Assembly: GCF_020217485.1 (NCBI RefSeq)
Contig: NZ_JAEKMI010000039.1
Location: 1 to 45,388 of the forward strand
Length of the DNA stretch: 45,388 nucleotides
From: Mycobacterium sp. WUMAC-067
GTDB lineage: Bacteria > Actinomycetota > Actinomycetes > Mycobacteriales > Mycobacteriaceae
Reading direction: 5' to 3'
Shown: one piece after another, positions 1-7,778 of the stretch
Layout of the letters: each line of letters starts with the position of its first letter
Numbering within the stretch: position 1 is the stretch's first letter
Made by a program: the position numbers and the translations under genes
Notes under the pieces: generated by a model
Seen by the model: only the letters and a program-made list of their open reading frames with translations
Database searches by the model: none
Told to the model about the DNA's origin: nothing

Positions 1-317
1 GTCGGAGGAGCTCATAAGCGGCCACACTACTGCGAGTCCCATCGGTGCCGCGGCCAATCCCTCTGGCCGCCAAAGGCAAAGACGTGAAGCAGCGCACACA
101 ACCAGCGGTTGTGTCCCCACAACAATCGCACCTCTACTGACGCCGCCGTAGCTCGTGCACTATGGAAATCGCGACCCGTGGGTCCAATGACGAACCTGCG
201 GGTGCCACAGACCCAACATCATCGCGATGCCCGGTAGCCACGAAGGCCCTGCCCGCCTCTGGCCGCCCGCCGCCAATCTGAGCCGCCGCGAGGAAGTTCG
301 CGAAGGAGATACACCGC
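1..317. promoter_or_regulatory. Upstream and leader region of nirA, no gene seen
   Basis: No convincing gene lies here. The region holds the promoter/operator element at 97-144 and then about 170 nt of untranslated leader before the nirA ATG. A strong ribosome binding site (AAGGAGA, about 303-309) precedes that ATG. Short plus-strand open frames exist (for example ATG at 162 to TGA at 281, and a 16-codon frame from 190), but none has cysteine runs or a convincing start signal. A minus-strand ATG at 13-15 could be the first codon of a divergent gene running off the left edge. It has no visible ribosome binding site, so it is not called. Confidence 0.6.
97..144 (+). promoter_or_regulatory. Putative LysR operator and promoter of the nirA operon
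   Basis: A palindrome CACAA-N7-TTGTG occupies 97-113, inside a perfect 8-bp inverted repeat ACACAACC/GGTTGTGT with a 3-nt centre. A third CACAAC half-site follows at 118-123 and ACCTCTACT at 130-138. Read as a promoter, TTGTGT (109-114) is a -35-like hexamer and TCTACT (133-138) a -10-like hexamer 18 nt downstream. The same arrangement recurs at 3705-3751 beside a LysR gene and upstream of a ferredoxin gene. Binding by that LysR protein is inferred. Confidence 0.6.
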
Positions 318-1985
318 ATGACCACCGCACGTCCCGTCAAGACCCGCAATGAGGGTCAGTGGGCGCTGGGGGATCGCGAGCCCCTCAACGACACCGAGAA
401 GATCAAGAACGACGATGGGCCGCTGAACGTCCGCGACCGCATCATCAACGTCTACTCCAAGCAGGGTTTCGACAGCATCGACAAGTCCGACCTGCGCGGA
501 CGGTTCCGTTGGATGGGCCTCTACACCCAGCGCGAGCAGGGCTACGACGGCAGCTGGACCGGCGACGAGAACACCGACAAGATCGAAGCCAAGTACTTCA
601 TGATGCGGGTCCGCTCCGACGGCAAGGCGATGACCGCACACACAATGCGCACACTGGGCCAGATCTCGACCGAATTCGCCCGCGACACCGCCGACATCAG
701 CGACCGGGAAAACCTGCAGTTGCACTGGGTCCGCATCGAGGACGTCCCCGAGATCTGGCGCCGCCTCGACTCCGTCGGGCTGCAGACCACCGAGGCGTGC
801 GGCGACTGCCCGCGCGGCATTCACGGTTCGCCGCTGGCCGGCGACTCGCTCGACGAGGTGCTCGACCCGTCGTCCGCGATCGACGAGATCGTCCGCCGCT
901 CGCTGAACAACCCCGAGTACGCGAACCTGCCGCGCAAGTACAAGACCGCGGTCTCCGGTTTGCAGGACGTCTCCCACGAGACGCATGACATCGCGTTCGT
1001 CGGCGTCCACCACCCCGAGCACGGCCCCGGCCTGGACCTGTGGGTGGGCGGCGGCCTGTCGACCAACCCGATGCTGGCCCAGCGGCTCGGCGTCTGGGTT
1101 CCGCTGGCCGAGGTGCCCGACGTCTGGGAGGCCGTCACCCAACTGTTCCGCGACTACGGCTATCGGCGGCTGCGCGCCAAGGCCCGCCTGAAGTTCCTGG
1201 TCAAGGACTGGGGCGTGGAAAAATTCCGCGACGTCCTGGAAACCGAATACCTCAACCGCAGGCTGATCGACGGCCCGGCCCCGACGCCGGTCAAGCACAC
1301 CATCGACCACGTCGGGGTGCAGCGAATCAAGAACGGCCTCAACGCTATTGGCGTTGCGCCGATCGCCGGGCGCGTGTCGGGCAGCACCCTGTCGGCCGTG
1401 GCCGACCTGATGGAAAAGGCCGGCTCCGACCGGGCGCGGTGGACCCCGTTCCAAAAGCTGGTCATCCTCGACGTGGCCGACGACAAGGTCGACGAATTGG
1501 TCGCGGGCCTGGACGCGCTGGGGCTGCCGTCGCGACCGTCGTCGTGGCGCAAGAACACCATGGCGTGCACCGGAATTGAGTACTGCAAGCTGTCGTTCGC
1601 CGAAACCCGCGTTCGCACCCAGACTTTGGTGCCCGAGCTGGAACAGCGCCTGGCCGATGTCGAGTCCCGGCTGGACGCGCCGATCAGCGTGCATCTCAAC
1701 GGCTGCCCGAACTCGTGCGCCCGAATCCAGGTCGCCGACATCGGGTTCAAGGGCCAGTGGATCGACGACGGCGACGGCAATTCGGTCGAGGGCTTCCAGG
1801 TGCATCTGGGCGGCGGCCTGGGCGAGCAGAGCGGCTTCGGCCGAAAACTGCGCCAGCACAAGGTCACCAGCGACGAGCTGGGTGACTACATCGACCGGGT
1901 GACCCGCAAATACCTCGAAAAGCGCGACGCTGGTGAGGCTTTCGCGTCCTGGGCGCTGCGCGCCGAGGAGGACGACCTGCGGTGA
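318..1985 (+). CDS. nirA: Ferredoxin-dependent assimilatory sulfite reductase
   Basis: Cytoplasmic siroheme/[4Fe-4S] enzyme that reduces sulfite to sulfide in six-electron steps using reduced ferredoxin, the last inorganic step of cysteine biosynthesis. The 555-aa protein is colinear with M. tuberculosis NirA (also called SirA). Cluster cysteines fall at 417 and 423 (CTGIEYC) and at 463 and 467 (CPNSC). Tyr69 and Cys161, which form an unusual covalent link next to the siroheme in the M. tuberculosis structure, are at exactly the same positions. The ATG at 318 has a good ribosome binding site. The stop codon overlaps the next start (GTGA at 1982-1985), so the chelatase that makes siroheme is translationally coupled. 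Despite the name, the conserved Tyr-Cys pair supports sulfite rather than nitrite as substrate (inference from the family). Confidence 0.96.
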   Translation: MTTARPVKTRNEGQWALGDREPLNDTEKIKNDDGPLNVRDRIINVYSKQGFDSIDKSDLRGRFRWMGLYTQREQGYDGSWTGDENTDKIEAKYFMMRVRSDGKAMTAHTMRTLGQISTEFARDTADISDRENLQLHWVRIEDVPEIWRRLDSVGLQTTEACGDCPRGIHGSPLAGDSLDEVLDPSSAIDEIVRRSLNNPEYANLPRKYKTAVSGLQDVSHETHDIAFVGVHHPEHGPGLDLWVGGGLSTNPMLAQRLGVWVPLAEVPDVWEAVTQLFRDYGYRRLRAKARLKFLVKDWGVEKFRDVLETEYLNRRLIDGPAPTPVKHTIDHVGVQRIKNGLNAIGVAPIAGRVSGSTLSAVADLMEKAGSDRARWTPFQKLVILDVADDKVDELVAGLDALGLPSRPSSWRKNTMACTGIEYCKLSFAETRVRTQTLVPELEQRLADVESRLDAPISVHLNGCPNSCARIQVADIGFKGQWIDDGDGNSVEGFQVHLGGGLGEQSGFGRKLRQHKVTSDELGDYIDRVTRKYLEKRDAGEAFASWALRAEEDDLR

Positions 1986-2698
1986 GCACCCTCGTCCTCA
2001 CCGCGCACGGCAGCCGCGACCCAAGGTCGGGGGCCAACGCCGAAGCCGTGGCCGACCGGCTGCGGGGGATGCGGCCGGACCTCGACGTGCGGCTGGCGTT
2101 TCTCGAGCTCAACGCCCCGAACTTCGTGGACGTGCTGGCCGGGCTGCCGGACAGCCGCCGCGCCGTCGTCGCGCCGTTGCTGCTGGCCAGCGCCTACCAC
2201 GCGCGCCTCGACATCCCCGAGCAGATCGCCCGCGCCGGGGCCCACGGGATACGGCAGGCCGACGTGCTCGGCGAGGACGACCGGCTGGTCACCGTCCTGC
2301 GCGAGCGCCTGACCGAGGTCGGGGTTTCCCCGCTCGACGACGACCTCGGGGTGATGGTGGTCGCGATCGGTTCGTCGAACCTGGCCGCCAATGCGCGCAC
2401 CGCGAAGGTGGCGTCCCGACTGGCCGCCGGCACCCGATGGGCCGGCGCCACAACGGCGTTCGCCACCCGGCCCGAGGCGTCGGTGGCCCGGGCCGCCGAC
2501 CAGCTGCGCCGCCGCGGCGCGCGCCGGCTGGTGATCGCGCCATGGTTCTTGGCGCCGGGATTCATCACCGACGGCGTGTCAACCTTCGCCCGCGACAACG
2601 GCATTCGGATGGCCACCCCGCTGGGCGCGCACCGGCTGGTGGCCGAGACCGTGCTCGACCGCTACGACGAGGTGCTGGCCGCCGACGCCGCGGCCTGA
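1982..2698 (+). CDS. che1: Sirohydrochlorin ferrochelatase-like protein (CbiX family, Che1-like)
   Basis: CbiX/SirB-type class II chelatase of 238 aa, predicted to insert Fe2+ into sirohydrochlorin to make siroheme for the NirA protein encoded just upstream. Two CbiX half-domains are visible. The N-terminal half opens with the metal-site motif AHGSR and has a second histidine in the SAYHARLDIP stretch. The C-terminal half starts AIGSSN and lacks the corresponding histidine, as is usual for the long form. The GTG start overlaps the nirA stop by 4 nt. In M. tuberculosis the same gene pair is separated by cysH; here they are fused directly into one coupled unit. Cobaltochelatase activity is an alternative but the context favours iron. 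Confidence 0.88.
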   Translation: MSTLVLTAHGSRDPRSGANAEAVADRLRGMRPDLDVRLAFLELNAPNFVDVLAGLPDSRRAVVAPLLLASAYHARLDIPEQIARAGAHGIRQADVLGEDDRLVTVLRERLTEVGVSPLDDDLGVMVVAIGSSNLAANARTAKVASRLAAGTRWAGATTAFATRPEASVARAADQLRRRGARRLVIAPWFLAPGFITDGVSTFARDNGIRMATPLGAHRLVAETVLDRYDEVLAADAAA

Positions 2699-2732
2699 GC
2701 GCTCCCGGCCCCTTCCCTTCCCGCCGAGCGTC

Positions 2733-3674
2733 CTATGCCGTTGCGCGGCTGATGATGTGACTCAACAGGTCGCGGATCGCCCCGGGCGGCGGGGTACGCC
2801 CGCCGACCCAGATGGCCCGAAACTTGCGGCGCAGATCCAGCTTGGGGATGTGGACCGCGTGCAGACGGCCGACCGCCAGGTCGTCGGCCACCGCCAGCCG
2901 GCTCATGGCCGCCGGGCCCGCGCCGGCCAGGACGGCGGCGCGCATCGCCGCCGACGACGTCAACTCCAGCACGGGTGCGGCTTGCTGCGTGTCCTCGCCG
3001 AGCACCTGGCGCAGCGCCGCCGCCAGCGAATCGCGGATGCCGGAATGGAGTTCGCGAGACACCAACGGCGTCTGCGCGAGCTCACGCGCGGTCACGATCC
3101 GCGACCGTCGGGCCCACTTGTGGTCCGGCGGGACGACGATCACCAACTCGTCCTCCCCCACCACGCAGCTACCCAAACCCTTTGGTGTGCCCGGGTTCTC
3201 GACGAACCCGAGATCGGCGGTCCCGTCGCGCACCGAGGCGATGGCGTGGTCACTGTTGGTGGCGGTCAAAATGACCTGCGGCGCGGTTTCGCCGCGCCGC
3301 GCCGCATCGGCCTGTAGGGACAGCAGCCAGTGCGGCATGAGCTGTTCGGAGATCGTCTGGCTGGCCGACACCCTGATGCGTTCGCGGCCCTCTTTGCGCA
3401 GCGAGCCCAGGCCGGCGTCGATCTCGTGGGCGACGTCGAGCAGGCGGGTCGCCCAGTCCGCGACGATCAGGCCCGCGGGCGTCAGCTGCGAGCCGCGCGT
3501 GGTCCGGACGGCCAGGGTGACGCCGATCTGGGCCTCCATGGTGGCCAGGCGCCGCGATATCGCCTGCTGGGTCAGTCCCAGCTCGCGCGCGGCCCGGCCG
3601 AGGCTGCCGGTCTCGGCGATCGCCAAAAACGCCTCGAACGAGGACAGTTCGGGCAGCCGAGGGCTGAGTGGCAT
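2733..3674 (-). CDS. LysR family transcriptional regulator
   Basis: 313-aa LysR-type regulator. The N-terminal winged helix-turn-helix spans about residues 8-65 (SFEAFLAIAETGSLGRAARELGL and the recognition helix TQQAISRRLATME). The rest is a substrate-binding-like effector domain. I chose the ATG at 3672-3674 rather than the GTG at 3726-3728 because LysR proteins begin a few residues before the helix-turn-helix and because the operator palindrome would otherwise lie inside the coding region. It points away from the 7Fe ferredoxin gene and converges on che1. It resembles the M. tuberculosis regulator Rv0377 as I remember it. The shared CACAA-N7-TTGTG element in front of itself, the ferredoxin and nirA suggests it controls sulfite reduction. 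The effector is unknown. Confidence 0.9.
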   Translation of the reverse strand: MPLSPRLPELSSFEAFLAIAETGSLGRAARELGLTQQAISRRLATMEAQIGVTLAVRTTRGSQLTPAGLIVADWATRLLDVAHEIDAGLGSLRKEGRERIRVSASQTISEQLMPHWLLSLQADAARRGETAPQVILTATNSDHAIASVRDGTADLGFVENPGTPKGLGSCVVGEDELVIVVPPDHKWARRSRIVTARELAQTPLVSRELHSGIRDSLAAALRQVLGEDTQQAAPVLELTSSAAMRAAVLAGAGPAAMSRLAVADDLAVGRLHAVHIPKLDLRRKFRAIWVGGRTPPPGAIRDLLSHIISRATA

Positions 3675-3704
3675 GGTGCGGCGCTCACAATCAAATCGTG
3701 TGAC

Positions 3705-3751
3705 CACAACTATAGCTTGTGACACCACAACGCCAAACCTCTACTCACGCC
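3705..3751. promoter_or_regulatory. Putative LysR operator between lysR and the ferredoxin gene
   Basis: CACAA (3705-3709), N7, TTGTG (3717-3721), then CACAAC (3726-3731) and ACCTCTACT (3737-3745). Ungapped positions 97-123 and 3705-3731 match at 21 of 27 bases, and with one 1-nt gap the two elements share about 35 of 42 bases. On the plus strand TTGTGA (3717-3722) and TCTACT (3740-3745) are spaced by 17 nt, which fits a promoter reading into the ferredoxin gene. The position 31-77 nt upstream of the lysR start also fits autoregulation. Confidence 0.6.
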
Positions 3752-3898
3752 CCGCGCGGACCGGAAGCATGGGGACATTGCCGCCTCGAAAGGGCCGGTG
3801 AGCCGCGCGGATGCCGCCGCGCTAAATTAGCCAGCCTGACCGAGTTGCTGCGGCCCGCAGCCGGCCGACCCCGCTAGCCAGACGGAAGGACAACATTC

Positions 3899-4225
3899 GT
3901 GGCCTACGTGATCGCCGAACCCTGCGTCGACATCAAAGACAAGGCATGCATCGAGGAATGCCCGGTCGACTGCATCTACGAGGGCGCCCGGATGCTCTAC
4001 ATCCACCCCGACGAGTGCGTGGACTGCGGCGCCTGCGAGCCGGTGTGCCCGGTCGAGTCCATCTTCTACGAAGACGACCTGCCCGACGAGCACAGCGGAT
4101 ACCTGCAGATCAACGCCGACTTCTTCACCGAGCTCGGCTCGCCCGGCGGAGCCGCGAAGGTCGGCCTGACCGAGAACGACCCCGCCCCGGTGAAGAACCT
4201 GGAGAGCAGGGCCGAGGCGTCGTAG
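3899..4225 (+). CDS. fdxC: 7Fe ferredoxin (FdxA/FdxC family)
   Basis: Small acidic electron carrier of 108 aa with one [3Fe-4S] and one [4Fe-4S] cluster. By alignment with Azotobacter-type 7Fe ferredoxins, Cys9, Cys17 and Cys50 would bind the 3Fe cluster and Cys21, Cys40, Cys43 and Cys46 the 4Fe cluster, with Cys25 free. The C-terminal tail, about 50 residues beyond the cluster domain, is typical of the mycobacterial FdxA/FdxC group; the sequence looks closer to FdxC. The GTG start at 3899 follows a GGAAGGA ribosome binding site. Because its promoter element matches that of nirA, it is a good candidate for the physiological donor to the sulfite reductase. The neighbours differ from those of M. 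tuberculosis fdxC, so it may be a paralogue. Confidence 0.93.
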   Translation: MAYVIAEPCVDIKDKACIEECPVDCIYEGARMLYIHPDECVDCGACEPVCPVESIFYEDDLPDEHSGYLQINADFFTELGSPGGAAKVGLTENDPAPVKNLESRAEAS

Positions 4226-4269
4226 CCCGCTAATCCGACACGAACCCACACGTTTCGTAAGGTGAGGCA

Positions 4270-5544
4270 ATGCGGACAGCTCGAATCATCCACCTCACCC
4301 GGCAAATAGGGTCGCTGGCGGTCACCGCGGCGACGGCGGCGTCCACCCTCAATGCCTACCGCCCCCTGGCGCGCGGCGGCTACCCGTCGCTGTACTCCTG
4401 GATGATCGGGCTCGTCGTCACCGAGTTGCCGCTGCAGACGTTGGTGAGCCAGCTCGGCGGGCTGGCCCTGACGGCACGCCGCCTGACGCGGCCCGTGCGG
4501 ATAACGGCCTGGTTGGTCGCCGGGCTCTCGGCGCTCGGCTTGCTGAACCTGAGCCGCGCGGGCCATCGCGCCAACGTGCCGCTGACCGAGGCGTTGGACA
4601 GCGGGCTGGGAGCCGACCGGCTCACCGAATCGGCCAGCCTGTGGCGCCGGCCGAGCGGCAGCGGCACCGCCAAGACGCCGGGACTGCTACGGATGCTGCG
4701 GATCTACCGCGACTACGCCCACGACTCCAACATCAGCTACGGCGAATTCGGCGGCGCCAACCACCTCGATATCTGGCGGCGCCCCGATCTCGACCCGGCC
4801 GGCAAGGCCCCGGTGCTCTTCCAGATCCCCGGCGGCGCCTGGACGACGGGAAACAAACGCGGACAAGCGCATCCGTTGATGAGCCACCTTGCCGAGCTGG
4901 GCTGGATCTGCGTGGCGATCAACTACCGGCACAGCCCGCGCAACACCTGGCCCGACCACATCGTCGACGTCAAGCGCGCCCTCGCCTGGGTCAAACAACA
5001 CATCGCCGAATACGGCGGCGACCCCGACTTCATCGTCATCACCGGCGGCTCGGCCGGCGGCCACCTCTCGTCGCTGGCCGCGCTCACGCCCAACGACCCG
5101 CAATTCCAGCCGGGCTTCGAGGACGTCGATACCCGCGTGCAGGCGGCCGTGCCGTTCTACGGCATCTACGACTTCACCCGATTCGACAAGACGCTGCACC
5201 CGATGATGCCGGGGCTGCTGATCAAGTCGATCATCAAGCAAAAGCCCTCGACGCACCTACAGACGTTCGAAGCCGCGTCGCCAGTCAACCACGTCAACGC
5301 CGACGCTCCCCCGTTCTTCGTGCTGCACGGCCGCAACGACTCGCTGGCCTACGTCGAACAGGCGCGCACGTTCGTCGAAAAGCTGCGCCAAGCCAGCGCG
5401 CAGCCGGTGCTCTACGCCGAATTGCCTTTCACGCAACACGCTTTCGACATTTTCGGCTCGGTCCGCGCCGCGCATACCGCGGTGGCCGTCGAGCAATTCC
5501 TCGCCGAAATCTACGCGCGCCAACGCCAGGTCGCCGTCGCGTAA
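4270..5544 (+). CDS. lipM: Alpha/beta hydrolase, esterase LipM-like
   Basis: 424-aa hormone-sensitive-lipase-type esterase. The N-terminal about 100 residues carry hydrophobic segments (roughly 40-58 and 78-95) that probably anchor it to the membrane. The catalytic domain follows: oxyanion-type motif GGAW near 188-191, nucleophile Ser261 in GGSAGGH, Asp near 357 in HGRNDS and His near 390 in FTQHAF. The long conserved stretch around QIPGGAWTTGNKRGQAHPL and the downstream yjcE order match M. tuberculosis lipM (Rv2284). The ATG has a ribosome binding site (GGTGAGG). The natural acyl substrate is not known; a role in lipid ester hydrolysis is inferred from the family. Confidence 0.88.
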   Translation: MRTARIIHLTRQIGSLAVTAATAASTLNAYRPLARGGYPSLYSWMIGLVVTELPLQTLVSQLGGLALTARRLTRPVRITAWLVAGLSALGLLNLSRAGHRANVPLTEALDSGLGADRLTESASLWRRPSGSGTAKTPGLLRMLRIYRDYAHDSNISYGEFGGANHLDIWRRPDLDPAGKAPVLFQIPGGAWTTGNKRGQAHPLMSHLAELGWICVAINYRHSPRNTWPDHIVDVKRALAWVKQHIAEYGGDPDFIVITGGSAGGHLSSLAALTPNDPQFQPGFEDVDTRVQAAVPFYGIYDFTRFDKTLHPMMPGLLIKSIIKQKPSTHLQTFEAASPVNHVNADAPPFFVLHGRNDSLAYVEQARTFVEKLRQASAQPVLYAELPFTQHAFDIFGSVRAAHTAVAVEQFLAEIYARQRQVAVA

Positions 5545-5563
5545 CCGCTACCGCCGCAAGGAC

Positions 5564-5998
5564 TTACCGCACGGTCACGGTGAGGGTGTACACGCACCCC
5601 GGTTTGGCGTCCTTGTCCACAAAGCTGTTGTACGTCGCGACGATGGTGGTGGTCCCCGGCCGCATGGCCGCGAACGTCCACGTCTCGGTGCCCGGCGCCC
5701 CCAAGGCGTCAGAGGCCGGCGGCACGAACTCGTGACTGAGCTGCCTGACGATCGCGGAATCGCCGATCTTGGTGTCGGGCGTCCACCGGTAGGGCGTGGT
5801 GTAGTTCGAACCCAACTCCACGACCAACGTGTTGCCGACGTCCAAGGTGATGCTCTGGCTGATCTCGCTCTGCGTCAGCACCTCGGTCATGGGGACCTGG
5901 AGGGTTTTGGTCGACGGCGGATTCCGGGACGCGAAGTGGCAGCCCACCACCGACGACAACATGAGCACGGCGACTGTTGCCAGCAGCCTCACCTTCAC
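5564..5998 (-). CDS. Chagasin-like (I42) protease-inhibitor-domain lipoprotein
   Basis: 144-aa predicted lipoprotein. A signal peptide ends in the lipobox SVVGC with Cys20 as the acylated residue, so the protein should sit on the outer face of the membrane. The mature part looks like a chagasin/I42 cysteine-protease inhibitor fold. NYTTPYRW corresponds to the NPTTGY-type loop, and an RPG turn before alternating hydrophobic strands (MRPGTTTIVATY) corresponds to the RPW loop. I chose the GTG at 5996-5998 because AAGGGGGA lies just upstream and it places the signal peptide correctly. It converges on lipM and is divergent from the antiporter gene. The target protease, if any, is unknown. Confidence 0.75.
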   Translation of the reverse strand: MKVRLLATVAVLMLSSVVGCHFASRNPPSTKTLQVPMTEVLTQSEISQSITLDVGNTLVVELGSNYTTPYRWTPDTKIGDSAIVRQLSHEFVPPASDALGAPGTETWTFAAMRPGTTTIVATYNSFVDKDAKPGCVYTLTVTVR

Positions 5999-6139
5999 CA
6001 GATCCCCCTTCAAGTCCGCTCCGGAGCCTAATAGGTCTGACCCAGACCGAAGATAGGCGCCGACGCCGTCGCGCGTGACCCCGACGGGTCGACATTGGGT
6101 CGCGCGGCCGCCCACCGTCTCATCCGGCAGGATGGGCTG

Positions 6140-7744
6140 GTGTTTGGCCTCGAACTGATCGTCGCCCTGGTCTCCACCGTCATCGTGGGGACGGTCATCG
6201 GTCGGCGCTATCGCGTGGGTCCCCCGGTGCTGCTCATCCTGATGGGCGTGTTGCTGGGTCTGGTCCCCCATTTCGGTCACGTGCGGGTCAACGGCGAGAT
6301 CGTGTTGCTGCTGTTTCTCCCCGCGATCCTGTACTGGGAGGGCCTGAACACCAGCTTCCGCGAGATCCGGGCGAACGCGCGCATCATCGTGTTCCTCAGC
6401 GTCGCCCTGGTGATCGCCACCGCGGTCGCGGTGTCGTGGACGGCCCGGGCGTTGGGCATGAATCCGCACGCGGCGGGCGTGCTGGGCGCGGTGTTGTCGC
6501 CCACCGACGCGGCGGCGGTGGCCGGTCTCGCGAAGAAGCTGCCACGGCGGTCGCTGACCGTGCTGAAGGCCGAGAGTCTCATCAACGACGGCACCGCCCT
6601 GGTCTTGTTCGCCGTCAGCGTCCACGTCGCGATCGGCGGGGCCGCGATCAGCCCGCCCGAGGTGACCGCCCGGTTCATCGGCTCCTACCTCGGCGGCATC
6701 GCCGCCGGACTGCTGGTCGGCGGCGCGGTCACCCTGCTGCGCAAGCGAATCGACGCGCCCCAGGAGGAGGGGGCGTTGAGCCTGGTGACGCCGTTCGCAG
6801 CGTTCTTGCTCGCCCAATCGATGGACTGCAGCGGGGTGGTCGCGGTGATGGTGTCGGCGCTCGTGCTGGCCTACGCCGGACCCGTGGTGATCCGCGCGCG
6901 CTCGCGGCTGCAGTCCTCGGCCTTCTGGGACATCGCGACCTTCCTGCTCAACGGCTCGCTATGGGTCTTCGTCGGCGTCCAGATCCCGGGCGCGCTGCGC
7001 GGCATCGCCGGCGTCGACGGCGGCGTTCGCCACGCCCTGTTCGTCGCGCTGGTGGTCACCGCCGTCGTGATCGTGTCCCGCATCTTCTGGGGCGAGATCA
7101 CCACGCTGCTGATCCGGCTCATCGACCGCCGCCAAGCGCAACGCGAACGTCGGGTCAACTGGCGCCAGCGGTTCGTCACCGTCTGGGCGGGATTCCGTGG
7201 GGCCGTATCGCTGGCCGCCGCGGTCGCCGTGCCGATGACCACCCTCAACGGCGCGCCGTTCCCGGACCGCAGCCTGCTGATCTTCATCGTGACCGTCGTC
7301 ATTTTGGTGACCGTCCTGGTCCAGGGCAGCACCCTGCCGGCCGTGGTCCGATGGGCGAAAATGCCCGAGGACGCCACCCACGCCGAGGAACTGCAACTCG
7401 CGCGTTGCCGGGGGTCCCAGGCCGCCCTCGCCGCCCTGCCGACGGTCGCCGACGAGGTCGGCATCAGCGACGACCTGCGCCGGCGGCTGCAAAAGGAGTA
7501 CGAGGAGAAGGCCGCGCTGGTGCTGGCCACCGAGGACGGTTCGCCAGACCACCGCATCCTCAAGGGCCGCGAGAAGGTCCGACAGGTGCGTTTGGGCGTG
7601 CTCGAACACAAGCGCCGCGAAATCACCGCGCTGCGCAACCAGAACCTGATCGACGACATCGTGCTGCGCGAGCTGCAGAACGAGATGGACCTCGAGGAAG
7701 TGCAACTCCTCGCCGCCGCGGCCGACGAGGACGAGGACGAATAG
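6140..7744 (+). CDS. yjcE: Na+/H+ antiporter, CPA1 family
   Basis: Multi-pass cation/proton antiporter of 534 aa. About a dozen hydrophobic segments fill residues 1-400, followed by a hydrophilic, charged C-terminal tail of roughly 130 residues ending in a Glu/Asp run. CPA1 signatures are present: LLFLPAILYWEGLNTSF, GAVLSPTDAAAVAGL (the ion-site region around the conserved TD) and ESLINDGTALVLF with the essential ND pair. I chose the in-frame GTG at 6140 because the sequence from there (FGLELIVALVSTVIVG) starts directly with the first membrane helix and has AGGA upstream. An earlier TTG at 6095 is possible but less likely. Order after lipM matches M. tuberculosis Rv2287. Confidence 0.9.
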   Translation: MFGLELIVALVSTVIVGTVIGRRYRVGPPVLLILMGVLLGLVPHFGHVRVNGEIVLLLFLPAILYWEGLNTSFREIRANARIIVFLSVALVIATAVAVSWTARALGMNPHAAGVLGAVLSPTDAAAVAGLAKKLPRRSLTVLKAESLINDGTALVLFAVSVHVAIGGAAISPPEVTARFIGSYLGGIAAGLLVGGAVTLLRKRIDAPQEEGALSLVTPFAAFLLAQSMDCSGVVAVMVSALVLAYAGPVVIRARSRLQSSAFWDIATFLLNGSLWVFVGVQIPGALRGIAGVDGGVRHALFVALVVTAVVIVSRIFWGEITTLLIRLIDRRQAQRERRVNWRQRFVTVWAGFRGAVSLAAAVAVPMTTLNGAPFPDRSLLIFIVTVVILVTVLVQGSTLPAVVRWAKMPEDATHAEELQLARCRGSQAALAALPTVADEVGISDDLRRRLQKEYEEKAALVLATEDGSPDHRILKGREKVRQVRLGVLEHKRREITALRNQNLIDDIVLRELQNEMDLEEVQLLAAAADEDEDE

Positions 7745-7765
7745 GGGCCCGTCGGTGGCCGACCG

Positions 7766-7771
7766 TACAGT
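7766..7771 (+). promoter_or_regulatory. -10 element for a leaderless start
   Basis: TACAGT followed by 7 nt and then ATG at 7779. This fits the mycobacterial TANNNT -10 with transcription starting at the first base of the start codon. It supports the ATG at 7779 over the in-frame GTG at 7755. Confidence 0.45.
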
Positions 7772-7778
7772 CGGCCGC

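Noticed and set aside
1..317. Polycysteine leader peptide acting as a cysteine attenuator upstream of nirA, as described for some mycobacterial sulfur operons
   Set aside because: Short frames were read in this region and none contains consecutive cysteine codons or a good leaderless start.
219..1859. Long minus-strand open frame opposite nirA
   Set aside because: It mirrors nirA codon structure, the product is a low-complexity Arg/Gly/Val-rich string and there is no start signal; it is a shadow of a GC-rich gene.
4270..4470. Cleavable secretion signal in the LipM-like protein
   Set aside because: The first hydrophobic stretch is weak and is followed by further hydrophobic segments, which fits membrane anchoring rather than cleavage.
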